Source of the DNA: Blautia sp. MSJ-9
GTDB taxonomy: Bacteria; Bacillota; Clostridia; Lachnospirales; Lachnospiraceae
Length of the DNA stretch: 64,000 nucleotides
Assembly: GCF_018919065.1 (NCBI RefSeq)
Contig: NZ_JAHLQG010000046.1
Span: 32,508 to 96,507 of the forward strand
Reading direction: 5' to 3'
Position numbers and translations under genes: made by a program. Below, piece by piece: positions 25,465 through 34,222 of this stretch (its first letter is position 1; the number at the start of each line of letters is the position of its first letter). The notes below the pieces were generated by a model. That model made no database searches. It was not told the DNA's origin and saw only the letters and a list, made by a program, of their open reading frames with translations.

Positions 25465-25476
25465 TAGCTATATGAC

Positions 25477-25524
25477 AAAAGTCTCCCGCTTATTGCTACT
25501 CACAATTAAACAGGAGACTTTTTT
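25477..25524 (+). terminator. Bidirectional intrinsic terminator
   Basis: AAAAGTCTCC pairs with GGAGACTTTT, followed by T on the plus side. It serves the methyltransferase gene and possibly the end of the convergent thi operon. Confidence 0.85.
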
Positions 25525-25618
25525 GATTTAATTAAATTTATCATATACTTTTACATATATTCTCATCGACGACACATAATTGCAATTCTTTCATTCCAAA
25601 TAAATAGGATACGTGTAT

Positions 25619-26200
25619 CTAAATCCGCATAAAACCAGACATCATACACCCGCCTGCCGCACCCGCTTCCATTACCTGCGGCAGGCGTTCCAGGTTAATT
25701 CCCCCAATTGCATACACCGGCACTGGACAGACTTTGCAGATTTCTGTAACAAATCCCAGGCCTTTTCCTTTCAGTCCTTTTTTACATTCTGTTTCAAAAA
25801 TTGTCCCGAGAATAATCTGTGTAGCTCCGTTTTCTACAGCAGCGTTCATATCTTCCATACTATGACAGGAAACACTGACCTCCTGGAAATCTTTTCTAAG
25901 CTGACTACGCTCTTTTTCACTCATAGCCATAAGTACCGGAATAGATATGTGAATCTGTCTGCATCCTAATCTGTTCGCCACTGAAATTCTGGAATGTAGA
26001 AAGCAGCGTACGCCACTTTCCCTGCACATTCCCAGAATTTTTCCTGCCAGTATTTCATACTCTTCATCCGGAAGATCTTTCTCTCTCAAAATTACTGCAT
26101 GCGGATGCAGATGGATTACGTTTTGCATCTGCTCAAGGAAATCTCCCTGTACCAATTTACGATTCGTGATCGCAATGGTATGTTCATATTCTTTACACAT
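25619..26200 (-). CDS. thiE: Thiamine phosphate synthase/TenI-like protein
   Basis: A protein of about 193 residues with the ThiE/TenI barrel: ILREKDLPDEEYEILAGKIL near the N-terminus, and VYAIGGINLERLPQVMEAGA then GGCMMSGFMR at the C-terminal phosphate-binding end. The start at 26200 (MCKEYEHT) is chosen because its ATG overlaps the thiH stop; an earlier Met at 26212 is possible. ThiE joins the thiazole and pyrimidine moieties, while TenI aromatises the thiazole. The sequence alone does not separate them. It is the last gene of thiS-thiG-thiH-thiE. Confidence 0.8.
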   Translation of the reverse strand: MCKEYEHTIAITNRKLVQGDFLEQMQNVIHLHPHAVILREKDLPDEEYEILAGKILGMCRESGVRCFLHSRISVANRLGCRQIHISIPVLMAMSEKERSQLRKDFQEVSVSCHSMEDMNAAVENGATQIILGTIFETECKKGLKGKGLGFVTEICKVCPVPVYAIGGINLERLPQVMEAGAAGGCMMSGFMRI

Positions 26201-27452
26201 AAATATAATCATTCAGAACCGGCTGCAAACCGCCCTGCTCCATATCATCATACATTTTACTAAAAGAACGGTCATCGTTGATCTCAAACTGCTCATCTCC
26301 AACATCCGCATCTTCTTTGCCTTCATATTTTTCTTCATGGTCGCCAATTCCAGTGGACACACCTGCCGAAACCTTGGTTGCACAAATCTTTGTGATTCCA
26401 TTTCGGAACTCAGCACTCTCACGACTGGACACGGTAATTCCCGCAAATGGCAGGAATATACGGTATGCACATAATACCTGACAGAGTTCTTTTTCTCCCA
26501 CATCACGCGGATTGATCTTGTCATTATTCACGATCGGTCGTAAGCGCGGACAGCTCAAAGATAACTCTGCATGTGGATATTTACGGTTAATATAGTACAC
26601 ATGAAGTGCAGTAGCCAGCGCATCTTTTCGGAAATCGTCAAGGCCAAGAAGTGCTGAAAATCCGGCGCCTCTCATACCTCCCATTAATGCACGTTCCTGT
26701 GAATCAAAACGGTATGGCCAGACACGTTTATGCCCCATAAGATGAAGAGTTTCATATTTGTCAGTATGATAAGTCTCCTGAAAAACTGTTACATAATCCA
26801 CACCGCATTCATGGAGATATTGGTACTCATCCACATTTACCGGATAAATCTCGATACCGATATTTTTGAAATATTTTTTGGCAATTTTTACTGCTTCTCC
26901 GATGTATTTCACATCAGAATATGCTCGGCTTTCACCAGTCAATATCAGGATTTCTTCCATTCCTGTTCTGGCAATGACCTGCATTTCATGTTCAATTTCT
27001 TCAAATGTCAGCTTTTTCCGTCGGATGTTATTATAGCAGTTGAATCCGCAGTAGATGCAGTAATTCTGACAGTAATTTGCAATGTATAACGGCGTAAAAA
27101 TATAAACGGTATTTCCAAAATGATTTCTGGTAATCTCTTCTGCTTTTCTTGCCATCTGCTCAAGATACGGTGCTGCTGCCGGAGATAAAAGTGCTTTAAA
27201 ATCCTCGATGGAGCAGGATTCATGAGAAAGTGCACGTTCTACATCATTCGCTGTATATGCATCGTAATCGTACTCATCCATTGCCCGAAGTACTTTATCT
27301 TTGATATCTGATTCAATGACCTGCATCCCCTCCATATACTCCATATGGTTGGTACGAAAAGACGGGTCCTGTTCCAGACGGTGCTTTCTCTCCAGTGCTG
27401 CCGGTGGGAGTTTATCACTGTCTACAAAATATACCTGATTTTCCTCATTCAT
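26193..27452 (-). CDS. thiH: 2-iminoacetate synthase ThiH
   Basis: A 419-residue radical SAM enzyme that cleaves tyrosine to dehydroglycine for thiazole synthesis. The [4Fe-4S] SAM motif is CQNYCIYC (about residue 108), the first two Cys separated by three and the last two by two residues. It is followed by the GGE-like ILTGESRAYS segment, and the C-terminal domain includes LSCPRLRPI. Length is slightly above the E. coli protein (377) and normal for clostridial homologues. It is preceded by AGGGGG. An anaerobic lifestyle is consistent with ThiH rather than the oxygen-dependent ThiO. Confidence 0.93.
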   Translation of the reverse strand: MNEENQVYFVDSDKLPPAALERKHRLEQDPSFRTNHMEYMEGMQVIESDIKDKVLRAMDEYDYDAYTANDVERALSHESCSIEDFKALLSPAAAPYLEQMARKAEEITRNHFGNTVYIFTPLYIANYCQNYCIYCGFNCYNNIRRKKLTFEEIEHEMQVIARTGMEEILILTGESRAYSDVKYIGEAVKIAKKYFKNIGIEIYPVNVDEYQYLHECGVDYVTVFQETYHTDKYETLHLMGHKRVWPYRFDSQERALMGGMRGAGFSALLGLDDFRKDALATALHVYYINRKYPHAELSLSCPRLRPIVNNDKINPRDVGEKELCQVLCAYRIFLPFAGITVSSRESAEFRNGITKICATKVSAGVSTGIGDHEEKYEGKEDADVGDEQFEINDDRSFSKMYDDMEQGGLQPVLNDYIYV

Positions 27453-27468
27453 GATTTCTGTTTCCCCC

Positions 27469-28233
27469 TTAACGTAAAAATCCAGTCAGCGGGTCAGATG
27501 CACTTCCACCTCTGGCAAGTACTCTTCCCATTCCAGTAAGGTAAGCTTTTCGACCTGCTTCGATGGCCAGTTTAAATGCTGCTGCCATTTCCGGTACATC
27601 TCCAGCTGTGGCGATTGCTGTATTTGCCATGATTGCTGCTGCTCCCATTTCCATAGCTTCGCATGCCTGTGATGGTTTTCCGATTCCTGCGTCTACAATG
27701 ATCGGCAGGTCAATCTCATCGATCAGTACCTGAATCATGGCTTTTGTTGCCAGTCCTTTATTGCTTCCGATCGGTGCAGCCAATGGCATAACCGCTGCTG
27801 CTCCGGCATTCTGAAGATCTCTTGCCACATTCAGATCCGGATTCATATATGGCAACACAACGAAGCCTTCCTTTGCCAGAATTTCTGTTGCTTTGACTGT
27901 CTCATAATTATCCGGAAAAAGATATTTTGCATCACGCATAATTTCTATTTTTACAAAATCTCCGCATCCCATGGCTCTGCTCAGCCTTGCGATTCTGACA
28001 GCTTCTTCGGCATTTCTCGCACCGGATGTATTTGGAAGAAGTGTGACTCCTTTCGGGATGAAATCCAGGATATTATCCTTTTCCTGAGTATTTGCACGTC
28101 GAAGTGCAAGGGTGATGATCTCTGCACCCCCCTGTTCAACTGCTGCCTTGATCAGATTCAGATTATATTTTCCTGACCCCAGAATAAATCGACTCTTAAA
28201 TTCTTTTCCGCCTAATACAAATTTATCTTCCAT
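27469..28233 (-). CDS. thiG: Thiazole synthase ThiG
   Basis: A 254-residue TIM-barrel enzyme that makes the thiazole phosphate from DXP, ThiS thiocarboxylate and dehydroglycine. It shows FILGSGKYN near the N-terminus, a conserved Lys in DFVKIEIM (active-site region), [20 protein letters not shown] and a phosphate-binding ANTAIA. The start at 28233 (MEDKFVLGG) has GAGGAG upstream, whereas the longer frame from 28293 has none. It lies between thiS and thiH in the TPP-controlled operon. Confidence 0.95.
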   Translation of the reverse strand: MEDKFVLGGKEFKSRFILGSGKYNLNLIKAAVEQGGAEIITLALRRANTQEKDNILDFIPKGVTLLPNTSGARNAEEAVRIARLSRAMGCGDFVKIEIMRDAKYLFPDNYETVKATEILAKEGFVVLPYMNPDLNVARDLQNAGAAAVMPLAAPIGSNKGLATKAMIQVLIDEIDLPIIVDAGIGKPSQACEAMEMGAAAIMANTAIATAGDVPEMAAAFKLAIEAGRKAYLTGMGRVLARGGSASDPLTGFLR

Positions 28234-28382
28234 TGTGTTCTCCTCTTTTTTAGTCATATTCCATAAGCATGACAACCATAAGTTGGAAACCATTCTTCCA
28301 AAACCTAAGTCCGCTGCTCTGATATTTTATAATTTTTCCTGTTTTTCTTTCGAAAATCTTGCAATACATAAACCAGATTTTC

Positions 28383-28450
28383 TTGTCAAGCGGATAAACC
28401 ATCCGTTTCGCTACTTGCTCATAACCGAATAACTGCTTAATTCAATTAAA
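28383..28450. repeat. Dispersed intergenic repeat, member of the GCGGATA family
   Basis: The intergenic sequence TTGTCAAGCGGATAAACC then ATCCGTTTCGCTACTTG and a closing AATTAAA resembles elements at 12615-12645, 34600-34652, 39678-39754 and 39916-39968. It lies between thiS and thiG without coding capacity. Function is unknown. Confidence 0.4.
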
Positions 28451-28456
28451 ATAATT

Positions 28457-28651
28457 TCAACCTCCTCCGACAAATCGCAGGACTTCGATCACATCTTCAT
28501 CCTGAATTGTCACGCTTCCAAACTGCTCTTTCTGAATGATCTCTAAATTACGTTCTACCACCAGATGATCTGGATTAAATCCGTTTTCTATCAGATACTC
28601 CAGCAGATTTTTTCCGGCAATTTCTTTTGCCTCGCCGTTAATCTTTACCAT
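28457..28651 (-). CDS. thiS: Sulfur carrier protein ThiS
   Basis: A 64-residue ubiquitin-fold protein starting MVKINGEAKEIAGKN and ending FVGGG; the C-terminal Gly-Gly is the site of adenylation and thiocarboxylation. The start at 28651 is supported by AGGAG upstream, as the longer frame from 28705 runs into the riboswitch terminator. It is the first gene of the operon. The adenylating enzyme ThiF is not encoded nearby. Confidence 0.93.
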   Translation of the reverse strand: MVKINGEAKEIAGKNLLEYLIENGFNPDHLVVERNLEIIQKEQFGSVTIQDEDVIEVLRFVGGG

Positions 28652-28685
28652 GGATATACTCCTTTCTAACACCCTGAAAGTATAC

Positions 28686-28729
28686 AAAAAGGCGCCGAAC
28701 AACATACTTTTCCTGTTGTCCGGCGCCTG
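28686..28729 (-). terminator. Riboswitch terminator upstream of thiS
   Basis: On the minus strand AGGCGCCGGACAACA pairs with TGTTGTTCGGCGCCT, followed by five T. This very strong stem sits between the TPP aptamer and thiS and is the likely expression platform. Confidence 0.9.
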
Positions 28730-28820
28730 AAATGCTCTGTGAAAAGTGGTGCCCCCAGTTCACATAAAAAACAGAGAGCACGATACACAAGTCTATTCAT
28801 TCACGACATGTATTTCCTAT

Positions 28821-28904
28821 TTCCCTACGTTGGCATTATCCAAATCAGGTTCCAGGTCAAGACTAATCAAGTCTACTCTCAGCCCATCTATTTGAGCTCC
28901 CTAT
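28821..28904 (-). promoter_or_regulatory. TPP riboswitch (THI element)
   Basis: Read on the minus strand, it has the GGGAGC start, GGGCTGAGAGTAGACTTG, then GACCTGGAACCTGATTTGGA and TAATGCCAACGTAGGGA, which are the hallmark conserved segments of the thiamine pyrophosphate aptamer. It precedes the terminator and the thi operon, so high TPP should cause early termination. Confidence 0.96.
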
Positions 28905-28913
28905 TTGCGAAGT

Positions 28914-28942
28914 ATTATACAAAATTTTTAAATAATTTTCAA
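28914..28942 (-). promoter_or_regulatory. Sigma-A promoter of the thi operon
   Basis: On the minus strand TTGAAA (28942-28937), a 17-bp spacer and TATAAT (28919-28914) lie just upstream of the TPP aptamer. Confidence 0.75.
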
Positions 28943-29080
28943 GCTTTTTTCAATATTTTTCTTTATTCCTTATTTTGGTTATCATATAAATCAATCCCCT
29001 TTTGTAAATCAATAAACTATATACTCAGTTGACCGAAGTCCTTGTTTTGTTTGTTGTTGCTTTGCTATGAAAACAAGCTT

Positions 29081-29370
29081 TTAATTTCTGTCCTGTATGG
29101 CAACGTAGTTGTATATGCATTCGAATATCATATCTATATTTTTCTCAAAAACTTCTTCGATAAATGTATCTCTGTTCTGTGCCATGCTGTAAATAGTTTT
29201 GAAAAAATTGATAATAATTCTAATGTCCACATCTGGTCGAATGCCATCTATATAAGACAGGTATTTCTGTACTTCCTGTTCATCATGGCATCTGCTGGTA
29301 TGCTAAGGCACGGCAAAAATATCTCTGCAGAGCCTCACACTCTGATAAACTGGATTGCTTACAGGACTTT
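29081..29370 (-). pseudogene. TetR-type regulator C-terminal remnant
   Basis: The minus frame encodes EVQKYLSYIDGIRPDVDIRI, then INFFKTIYSMAQNRDTFIEE and CIYNYVAIQDRN with a TAA at 29081, resembling the ligand-binding half of a TetR protein. Upstream, FCRALAYQQMP appears in a different frame, so a frameshift is present. No DNA-binding domain or start is found. The flanking sequence 28943-29080 is AT-rich and holds nothing else I can recognise. Confidence 0.5.
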
Positions 29371-29445
29371 ATGAAATTACTATAATTTTGAGCACATAAC
29401 AAATCCGAAAAATGTTATGTCCGGTAACAGAAAAAGCCTACCGCA

Positions 29446-29921
29446 TTATCTGCGATAGACTTCTTTTTGTTCTTTGAGATATTTAATTAATGCCGTTGTT
29501 CCTGCATCGGCGTGTATGCCAATTTCTCTTGCGAGTCTTACGCTCTCTTCCACGGTATAATCTCCTTTTATCAGTTCCATGTAGCCCTGAAGGCGCATGG
29601 TAACTAAAATCCTGATAAAGTTCTGCATCAGGAGTGCTGCCCATAAATTTAGTGAAGTAACTGGTAAATGCTGCCTGCATCTGCTGACTGATCTGAGGTC
29701 GGAATTTCTCATATCGGCTGCCTGCTGATTTTTCCATCAGAATGATTGCTTCTGTGCGATGCTTCTTTGTTTTCAAATGAAAAGTAAAATGCACCGGTCG
29801 TGACCCCTGCGTTTTTACAGATATCCCGGAGATTTGCTTTGGCGTAGCCTTTTTTCAGGAATTCTTCTTTGCCGGATTTTATTAATTTTTGTTCAGTTTG
29901 TTTTCTGCGCTCATCTTCCAT
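29446..29921 (-). pseudogene. TetR-family regulator with frameshifts
   Basis: The N-terminus is a good TetR helix-turn-helix (KLIKSGKEEFLKKGYAKANL, then RDICKNAGVTTGAFYFSFENK). After FENKE the reading continues in a second frame (ILMEKSAGSRYEKFRPQISQ, then FTSYFTKFMGSTPDAELYQD) and ends in a third (MRLQGYMELIKGDYTVEESV, then KYLKEQKEVYRR). At least two frameshifts separate them. Together they make about 160 residues of a once complete regulator. Confidence 0.75.
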
Positions 29922-29935
29922 AACAGTTGTTATGT

Positions 29936-30147
29936 TCCTCGAAGTATAGTTCGCAGGAATTATTTTCAGGGATCACGTCTTTTCCCAGGAATTTTTTTCA
30001 GATTGTTTCGTCCTGTAAGACCAGGCCCTCGGTGAGGATCATGTTGCCGTCATTATTAACAACTACGTCAAGACCGAACAGGTCATGATAAAATTTGCAG
30101 GATTTCTCAATGTCTTTTACGACGATCAGAACATTTTTTAATCTCAT
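29936..30147 (-). pseudogene. VOC (glyoxalase-like) protein, nonsense mutation and truncation
   Basis: The start MRLKNVLIVVKDIEKSCKFY overlaps the NUDIX stop (ATGA). The frame continues as a VOC-superfamily N-terminus (LFGLDVVVNNDGNMILTEGL) to a TGA after LVLQDETI. The same frame then resumes (KKFLGKDVIPENNSCELYFEE) until the TetR gene. A single stop plus loss of the C-terminal half indicates decay. Confidence 0.7.
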
Positions 30148-30704
30148 TCTTCGGTCGCTCCTCTCAGTTTTCTCATGATGACTTCCATTCCTCCTGTTGG
30201 GGCGCAGAATTTCGGATCGTGGTTTTTACAGCTTGCATATGTTTCTTCAAGGTCAAACCACTCTACTGTTTCCAGTTCTTCTTTCTGCAGGATGAGTTTT
30301 GTTTCGTCTACAGGCTGGCTGTAAATGTATACGAAAGCGATCTCATTATCGTGGAACATTTTCCCGTGAAATTCTTTTTCGTATGCTATGCGGAAGTTTC
30401 CGGCAAATTCCAGTTCCTGGGGCTGCGCCTGAATTCCCAGTTCTTCGTGCAGTTCGCGAAGTGCTGACTCCAGCGGCTCATCACCGGCCTGAATGTGGCC
30501 TGCTGATGAGGTGTCAAACATTCCCGGGAATGATTCTTTATTCATGGCGCGTTTCTGCATAAGTACCTGATATCTGTTATTTATTTTTCGCACGATCCAG
30601 ATATGGGCAGTTCTGTGACGGATTCCTTTCGAATGGGCGATGGAACGCTCGATTGTTTCGCCAGTTGGGATTCCTTGTTCGTCTACGATGTCTATGTATT
30701 CCAT
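30144..30704 (-). CDS. NUDIX hydrolase
   Basis: A 186-residue protein with the NUDIX box GHIQAGDEPLESALRELHEELGI (residues about 68-90), preceded by SFPGMFDTSSAG, an arrangement seen in isopentenyl-diphosphate isomerase-like NUDIX enzymes that begin with a short MEYIDIVDE segment. It is likely cytoplasmic. The substrate (a nucleoside diphosphate derivative or similar) is not predictable. It is preceded with a 2-bp gap by a 54-residue ORF and followed by an overlapping VOC remnant, so these formed one operon. Confidence 0.85.
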   Translation of the reverse strand: MEYIDIVDEQGIPTGETIERSIAHSKGIRHRTAHIWIVRKINNRYQVLMQKRAMNKESFPGMFDTSSAGHIQAGDEPLESALRELHEELGIQAQPQELEFAGNFRIAYEKEFHGKMFHDNEIAFVYIYSQPVDETKLILQKEELETVEWFDLEETYASCKNHDPKFCAPTGGMEVIMRKLRGATEE

Positions 30705-30706
30705 TG

Positions 30707-30871
30707 TTATTCTCCTGATTTCCTTTTAATTTTATCTGGCAAATCTCTCTCCCCGATTTCTTTATTTACTTTTTTACTCTTTTCCAATCTTTCCTTTTCT
30801 TCCACAAACCAGGTTGCTGCATCTCTGCAAAGATCCAAAGCTTCTCCAAGCACGGCATGATCATACATCAT
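30707..30871 (-). CDS. Small charged protein, unknown function
   Basis: A 54-residue ORF (MMYDHAVLGEALDLCRDAAT, then WFVEEKERLEKSKK) with AGGAG before the ATG, ending 2 bp before the NUDIX start. It is highly charged and probably largely helical, with a Lys/Glu-rich C-terminus. The tight spacing and ribosome site support a real gene translated with the NUDIX hydrolase. Function is unknown. Confidence 0.55.
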   Translation of the reverse strand: MMYDHAVLGEALDLCRDAATWFVEEKERLEKSKKVNKEIGERDLPDKIKRKSGE

Positions 30872-30910
30872 AATCAAAATCTCCTATCGATTTTCATATA
30901 CAATCTTTGA

Positions 30911-30943
30911 AAATAAGCCTGCCGTTGCTTTTCCGGCAGGCTC
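30911..30943 (-). terminator. Intrinsic terminator after alpha-glucosidase gene
   Basis: AGCCTGCCG pairs with CGGCAGGCT around a 9-base loop, followed on the minus strand by TATTTT. It lies about 15 bp past the glucosidase stop. Confidence 0.85.
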
Positions 30944-30957
30944 ATTAAATCAAGTCC

Positions 30958-32586
30958 TTAGCATTCTATGTACATTCTTGCCTCGTAAGGTTTTAAGATG
31001 TTGGATTCTCTTTCTGCATAGTTGCTGATCAGAAGTTTCTTGTCTTTCATTTCTTTCAGCATGTCGCAGGTTTCTGTTTCGTCGTAGAAGTTGCAGAATA
31101 CATAGAGTTTTGCATCTTCTGTGGTTCGTTTGTAGGCGAAGAGGTGTTCATTTTCTTCCAGGAGCATTTCGAAGTCTCCGTCTACGAATACCGGGTATTC
31201 TTTTCGGAATGCGATCAGGTTCTTGTAATAGGTGAAAATGGAATTCTCATCACTGGTCTGGGATTTGGCGTTGATGGTTTTGTAGTTTGGATTTACTTTG
31301 ATCCATGGAGTGCCTGTTGTGAAGCCTGCATTTTCTGTGTCATCCCACTGCATTGGGGTTCTGGCATTGTCGCGGCCTTTTACATAGATGGATTCCATGA
31401 TGTCTTCTTTTGCATATCCTTTTTCCAGACGTTCTTTGTATAAGTTCAGGGTTTCGATATCTTTGTAGTCTTCGATGTCAAATTTTACATTTGTCATTCC
31501 GAGTTCTTCGCCCTGGTAAACGTATGGGGTTCCCTGTAAACCGTGGAGAAGTGTTGCAAGCATTTTGGCAGACTCTACACGGTATTCTTTATCATTGCCC
31601 CAGCGGGAGACGATTCTTGGGAGATCGTGGTTGTTCCAGAAGAGGCTGTTCCATCCGCATTTGTAGAGTTCTTTCTGCCATTTTTTGATGATCTGTTTGA
31701 ACTTCATGAATGGGAATGGTGCAAGGTCCCATTTTTCTTTTCCCTCCTGCTGGTCGAGGAGAATGTGTTCGAACTGGAATACCATGGAGAATTCACTGCC
31801 GTCCGGATTGCTGTAGAGTTTGGCAAGTTCGGTAGTTGCTCCCCATGTTTCGCCTACTGTGATCAGGTCACCTTTCTGGAATGTGGCTTTGCTCATTTCA
31901 CGGATATAGTCGTGGAGCATCGGGCCGTTGGCTGTGATTTTCTGATCCGGTTCTTTTGCGATCTGGTCGATTACGTCCAGACGGAATCCACCTACGCCTT
32001 TTTCCATCCATCCGTAGATCATGTCAAATAGTTCCTGTCTGACTTTCGGGTTATCCCAGTTCAGGTCTGGCTGTTTCACTGAGAACTGGTGGAAGTAATA
32101 TTGTCCAAGTTCAGGAACCCATTCCCATGCAGAGCCTCCGAAAGATGCTTTCATATCATTCGGCAGAACTCCCTCTACGCCGTCTCGCCATACATAGTAG
32201 TCGTGGTATGGATTGTCTTTGCTCTTCTTTGCTTCTATGAACCATTTGTGTTCATCGGAAGAATGATTCAGGACAAGGTCCATGATCATGTAGATGCCTC
32301 GTTTCTTTCCCTCTTCGATAAGACGCTGCATGTCATCGAGGCATCCAAACATTGGATCAATGTCTGTGTAGTCTGAAATATCGTAGCCGTTGTCATCCTG
32401 CGGGGATTTGAAGACCGGTGATAACCAGACTGCGCCGATTCCCAGGTCTTTCAGATAGTCCAGACGGCTGATGATTCCGTTGATATCTCCGATTCCGTCA
32501 CCGTTGCTGTCCTGGAAGCTCTTTGGGTAAATCTGGTATACTACGATCTTCTTCCACCATTTGTCTGCTGTGTTATTCTGTCCCAT
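30958..32586 (-). CDS. malL: Oligo-1,6-glucosidase/alpha-glucosidase (GH13)
   Basis: A 542-residue cytoplasmic glycoside hydrolase of the oligo-1,6-glucosidase/sucrase-isomaltase-like GH13 subfamily. The four conserved regions are visible: DLVLNHSSDEH, GFRLDVID (nucleophile Asp), VGETWG (acid/base Glu) and NNHDLPRIVSRWG. The C-terminal beta domain follows. The N-terminus is normal (MGQNNTADKWWKKIVVYQIY). It hydrolyses isomaltose or related alpha-glucosides taken up by the cell. A TATAAT at 32628-32623 on the minus strand is a likely -10 element. No transporter or regulator sits adjacent, except a MerR gene upstream. Confidence 0.93.
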   Translation of the reverse strand: MGQNNTADKWWKKIVVYQIYPKSFQDSNGDGIGDINGIISRLDYLKDLGIGAVWLSPVFKSPQDDNGYDISDYTDIDPMFGCLDDMQRLIEEGKKRGIYMIMDLVLNHSSDEHKWFIEAKKSKDNPYHDYYVWRDGVEGVLPNDMKASFGGSAWEWVPELGQYYFHQFSVKQPDLNWDNPKVRQELFDMIYGWMEKGVGGFRLDVIDQIAKEPDQKITANGPMLHDYIREMSKATFQKGDLITVGETWGATTELAKLYSNPDGSEFSMVFQFEHILLDQQEGKEKWDLAPFPFMKFKQIIKKWQKELYKCGWNSLFWNNHDLPRIVSRWGNDKEYRVESAKMLATLLHGLQGTPYVYQGEELGMTNVKFDIEDYKDIETLNLYKERLEKGYAKEDIMESIYVKGRDNARTPMQWDDTENAGFTTGTPWIKVNPNYKTINAKSQTSDENSIFTYYKNLIAFRKEYPVFVDGDFEMLLEENEHLFAYKRTTEDAKLYVFCNFYDETETCDMLKEMKDKKLLISNYAERESNILKPYEARMYIEC

Positions 32587-32794
32587 AAGTTAATGACCTC
32601 CGTTCGTATAATTGATGTCTTTATTATACAAAGATTTGAAGCTGTGGTACAGAATAAAATATACAGAATCATATAAAATTTTTCTACAATCAAAGCAAAT
32701 GCCTTACTTAGTTTAAGTTAAACGGATATTCGCATTCATTCGAGTTTATCCTAAGCACCCGCAATTTACAATCTTTTCTTTTTACAAGTTATGA

Positions 32795-33640
32795 TCATAA
32801 AGCTTGGATTGGTTCCTCATATTTAACAGGAATATGGATTTCTGTGACAAATTTGTCGGGATCATCGGTGATTCCATTGTCAATCATTGTAATCTCGCGG
32901 GATGCGCCGGTAATCTGCATCTTGCGTTCACTGATATAGCCTGTCAGTTTTCTGTAATACGCATCTGCTTCGTTGTGGCTGCCGCGAAAGCAGATTGAGA
33001 CGCAGAGTTCTTCGGGATGTTGTTCTATTTCGCCGTAATAGGTGTCTTCTTCATCCAGGATAAGAAATACCAGGTCGTATTGGTCGAAGTGATCGGACTG
33101 GAGGTTTTCTTTTGAAATGCCGACGCCGACTTTTCCCAGAAATACGAGAGACTGGGGCTGGTTTTCTTCAAGGCGGCGGATAGCATATTCCAGATCCAGA
33201 TAGGATTTCGGACGCAGGGAATCTTTGAGCCATACGATCCGATATGGCGGGATTTTTTTCAGATGGATCACGTTTAGTTCTGCGTTTCGGGCATCGCGGA
33301 GGTGCTGGAGACGGTGGTCGATTTTTCGTTCGATGGTTTCGAGTTCCTGTAATTTGGCAGCTACCATTTCTTTTTGTCTGAGAAGTTTTTCTTCTATGAT
33401 ATCAATGTCACGGTTTTTCAGAAATTCGCCTATCTCGTTTAGTGGCATATCCAGAACCCGGAGATAACGGATTGTGTTCAGGACTTCAAATTGGCGGATG
33501 CTATAGTAGCGGTAGCCGGTTTCACTGTCTGTGTATTCCGGTTTCAGGAGACCGGCTTTTTCGTAGTGGCGCAGGCTTCCTACGCTGATGTGGAACATCT
33601 TTGCTACATCACCGATCTGAAATAGTTTATTGTCTTCCAT
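32795..33640 (-). CDS. MerR-family regulator with effector-binding domain
   Basis: A 281-residue regulator. The N-terminal winged helix (residues 1-70) reads LFQIGDVAKMFHISVGSLRH, then YYSIRQFEVLNTIRYLRVLD. A coiled-coil dimerisation helix spans about 75-115 and a C-terminal GyrI-like effector domain about 125-280. This BltR/BmrR-like layout usually senses hydrophobic ligands. The start at 33640 (MEDNKLFQ) is used; a TTG-initiated form from 33664 is less likely. A target gene is not obvious, though the GH13 gene lies downstream in the same direction. Confidence 0.85.
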   Translation of the reverse strand: MEDNKLFQIGDVAKMFHISVGSLRHYEKAGLLKPEYTDSETGYRYYSIRQFEVLNTIRYLRVLDMPLNEIGEFLKNRDIDIIEEKLLRQKEMVAAKLQELETIERKIDHRLQHLRDARNAELNVIHLKKIPPYRIVWLKDSLRPKSYLDLEYAIRRLEENQPQSLVFLGKVGVGISKENLQSDHFDQYDLVFLILDEEDTYYGEIEQHPEELCVSICFRGSHNEADAYYRKLTGYISERKMQITGASREITMIDNGITDDPDKFVTEIHIPVKYEEPIQAL

Positions 33641-33694
33641 ATTATATCCGTGTCTCCTTTGCAAATTATATTAGGCAGCTGTTAAAAGTGTTGA

Positions 33695-34222
33695 TTATTT
33701 CAGGATTTTGTCATCTGCCAAATATTTTCTGATCACTGAGCATAATTGTTCTGTGTCGATTGGTTTGACGATGTAATCGTCCATTCCGGCGGCCAGAAGT
33801 TCTTCCCGAACTCCGGTGATTGCATCTGCTGTGATGGCTATGATCGGGGTATGGCAGTTGATACAGGATTCTGTTTCACGGATTTTCCTTGTTGCTTCTT
33901 TTCCGTTCATTACCGGCATATGGCTGTCCATGAAAATCAAATCATAAGGGACTGTTGAGGCCATCTGTACTGCTTTTTCGCCGTTTTCTGCTTCATCTAT
34001 AGTGAATACAAATGGTTCAAGAATTGCTTTGAGTACTTCGCGGTTGATCTCGTTGTCATCGGTTATTAGGATTCTGACATTCTTTGTTGCAAAGAAACCG
34101 TCATTTTTTGTTGATGTAAAATGTGGCGATCTGGTTGCGTTGGCAGCAGATTTCTCTGTATTGAGCTGTTCTGCTCTTAAGATCATTTCTTTTACTGCAG
34201 GGTCAGGAGTGTTATCAATCAC
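33695..34222 (-). pseudogene. CooS-like N-terminus fused to a receiver domain
   Basis: Residues 1-20 (GTG start, IDNTPDPAVKEMILRAEQ) resemble the N-terminus of anaerobic Ni-CO dehydrogenase (CooS/AcsA), and the frame extends upstream as TFPSKQDV. From about residue 25 the sequence is the linker and receiver domain of a hybrid kinase: ILITDDNEINREV, the phospho-acceptor in LIFMDSHMPVMNG, and IVKPIDTEQL. A CO dehydrogenase is about 630 residues, so nearly all of it and the kinase are deleted. The receiver itself looks complete and could still fold. Confidence 0.6.
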
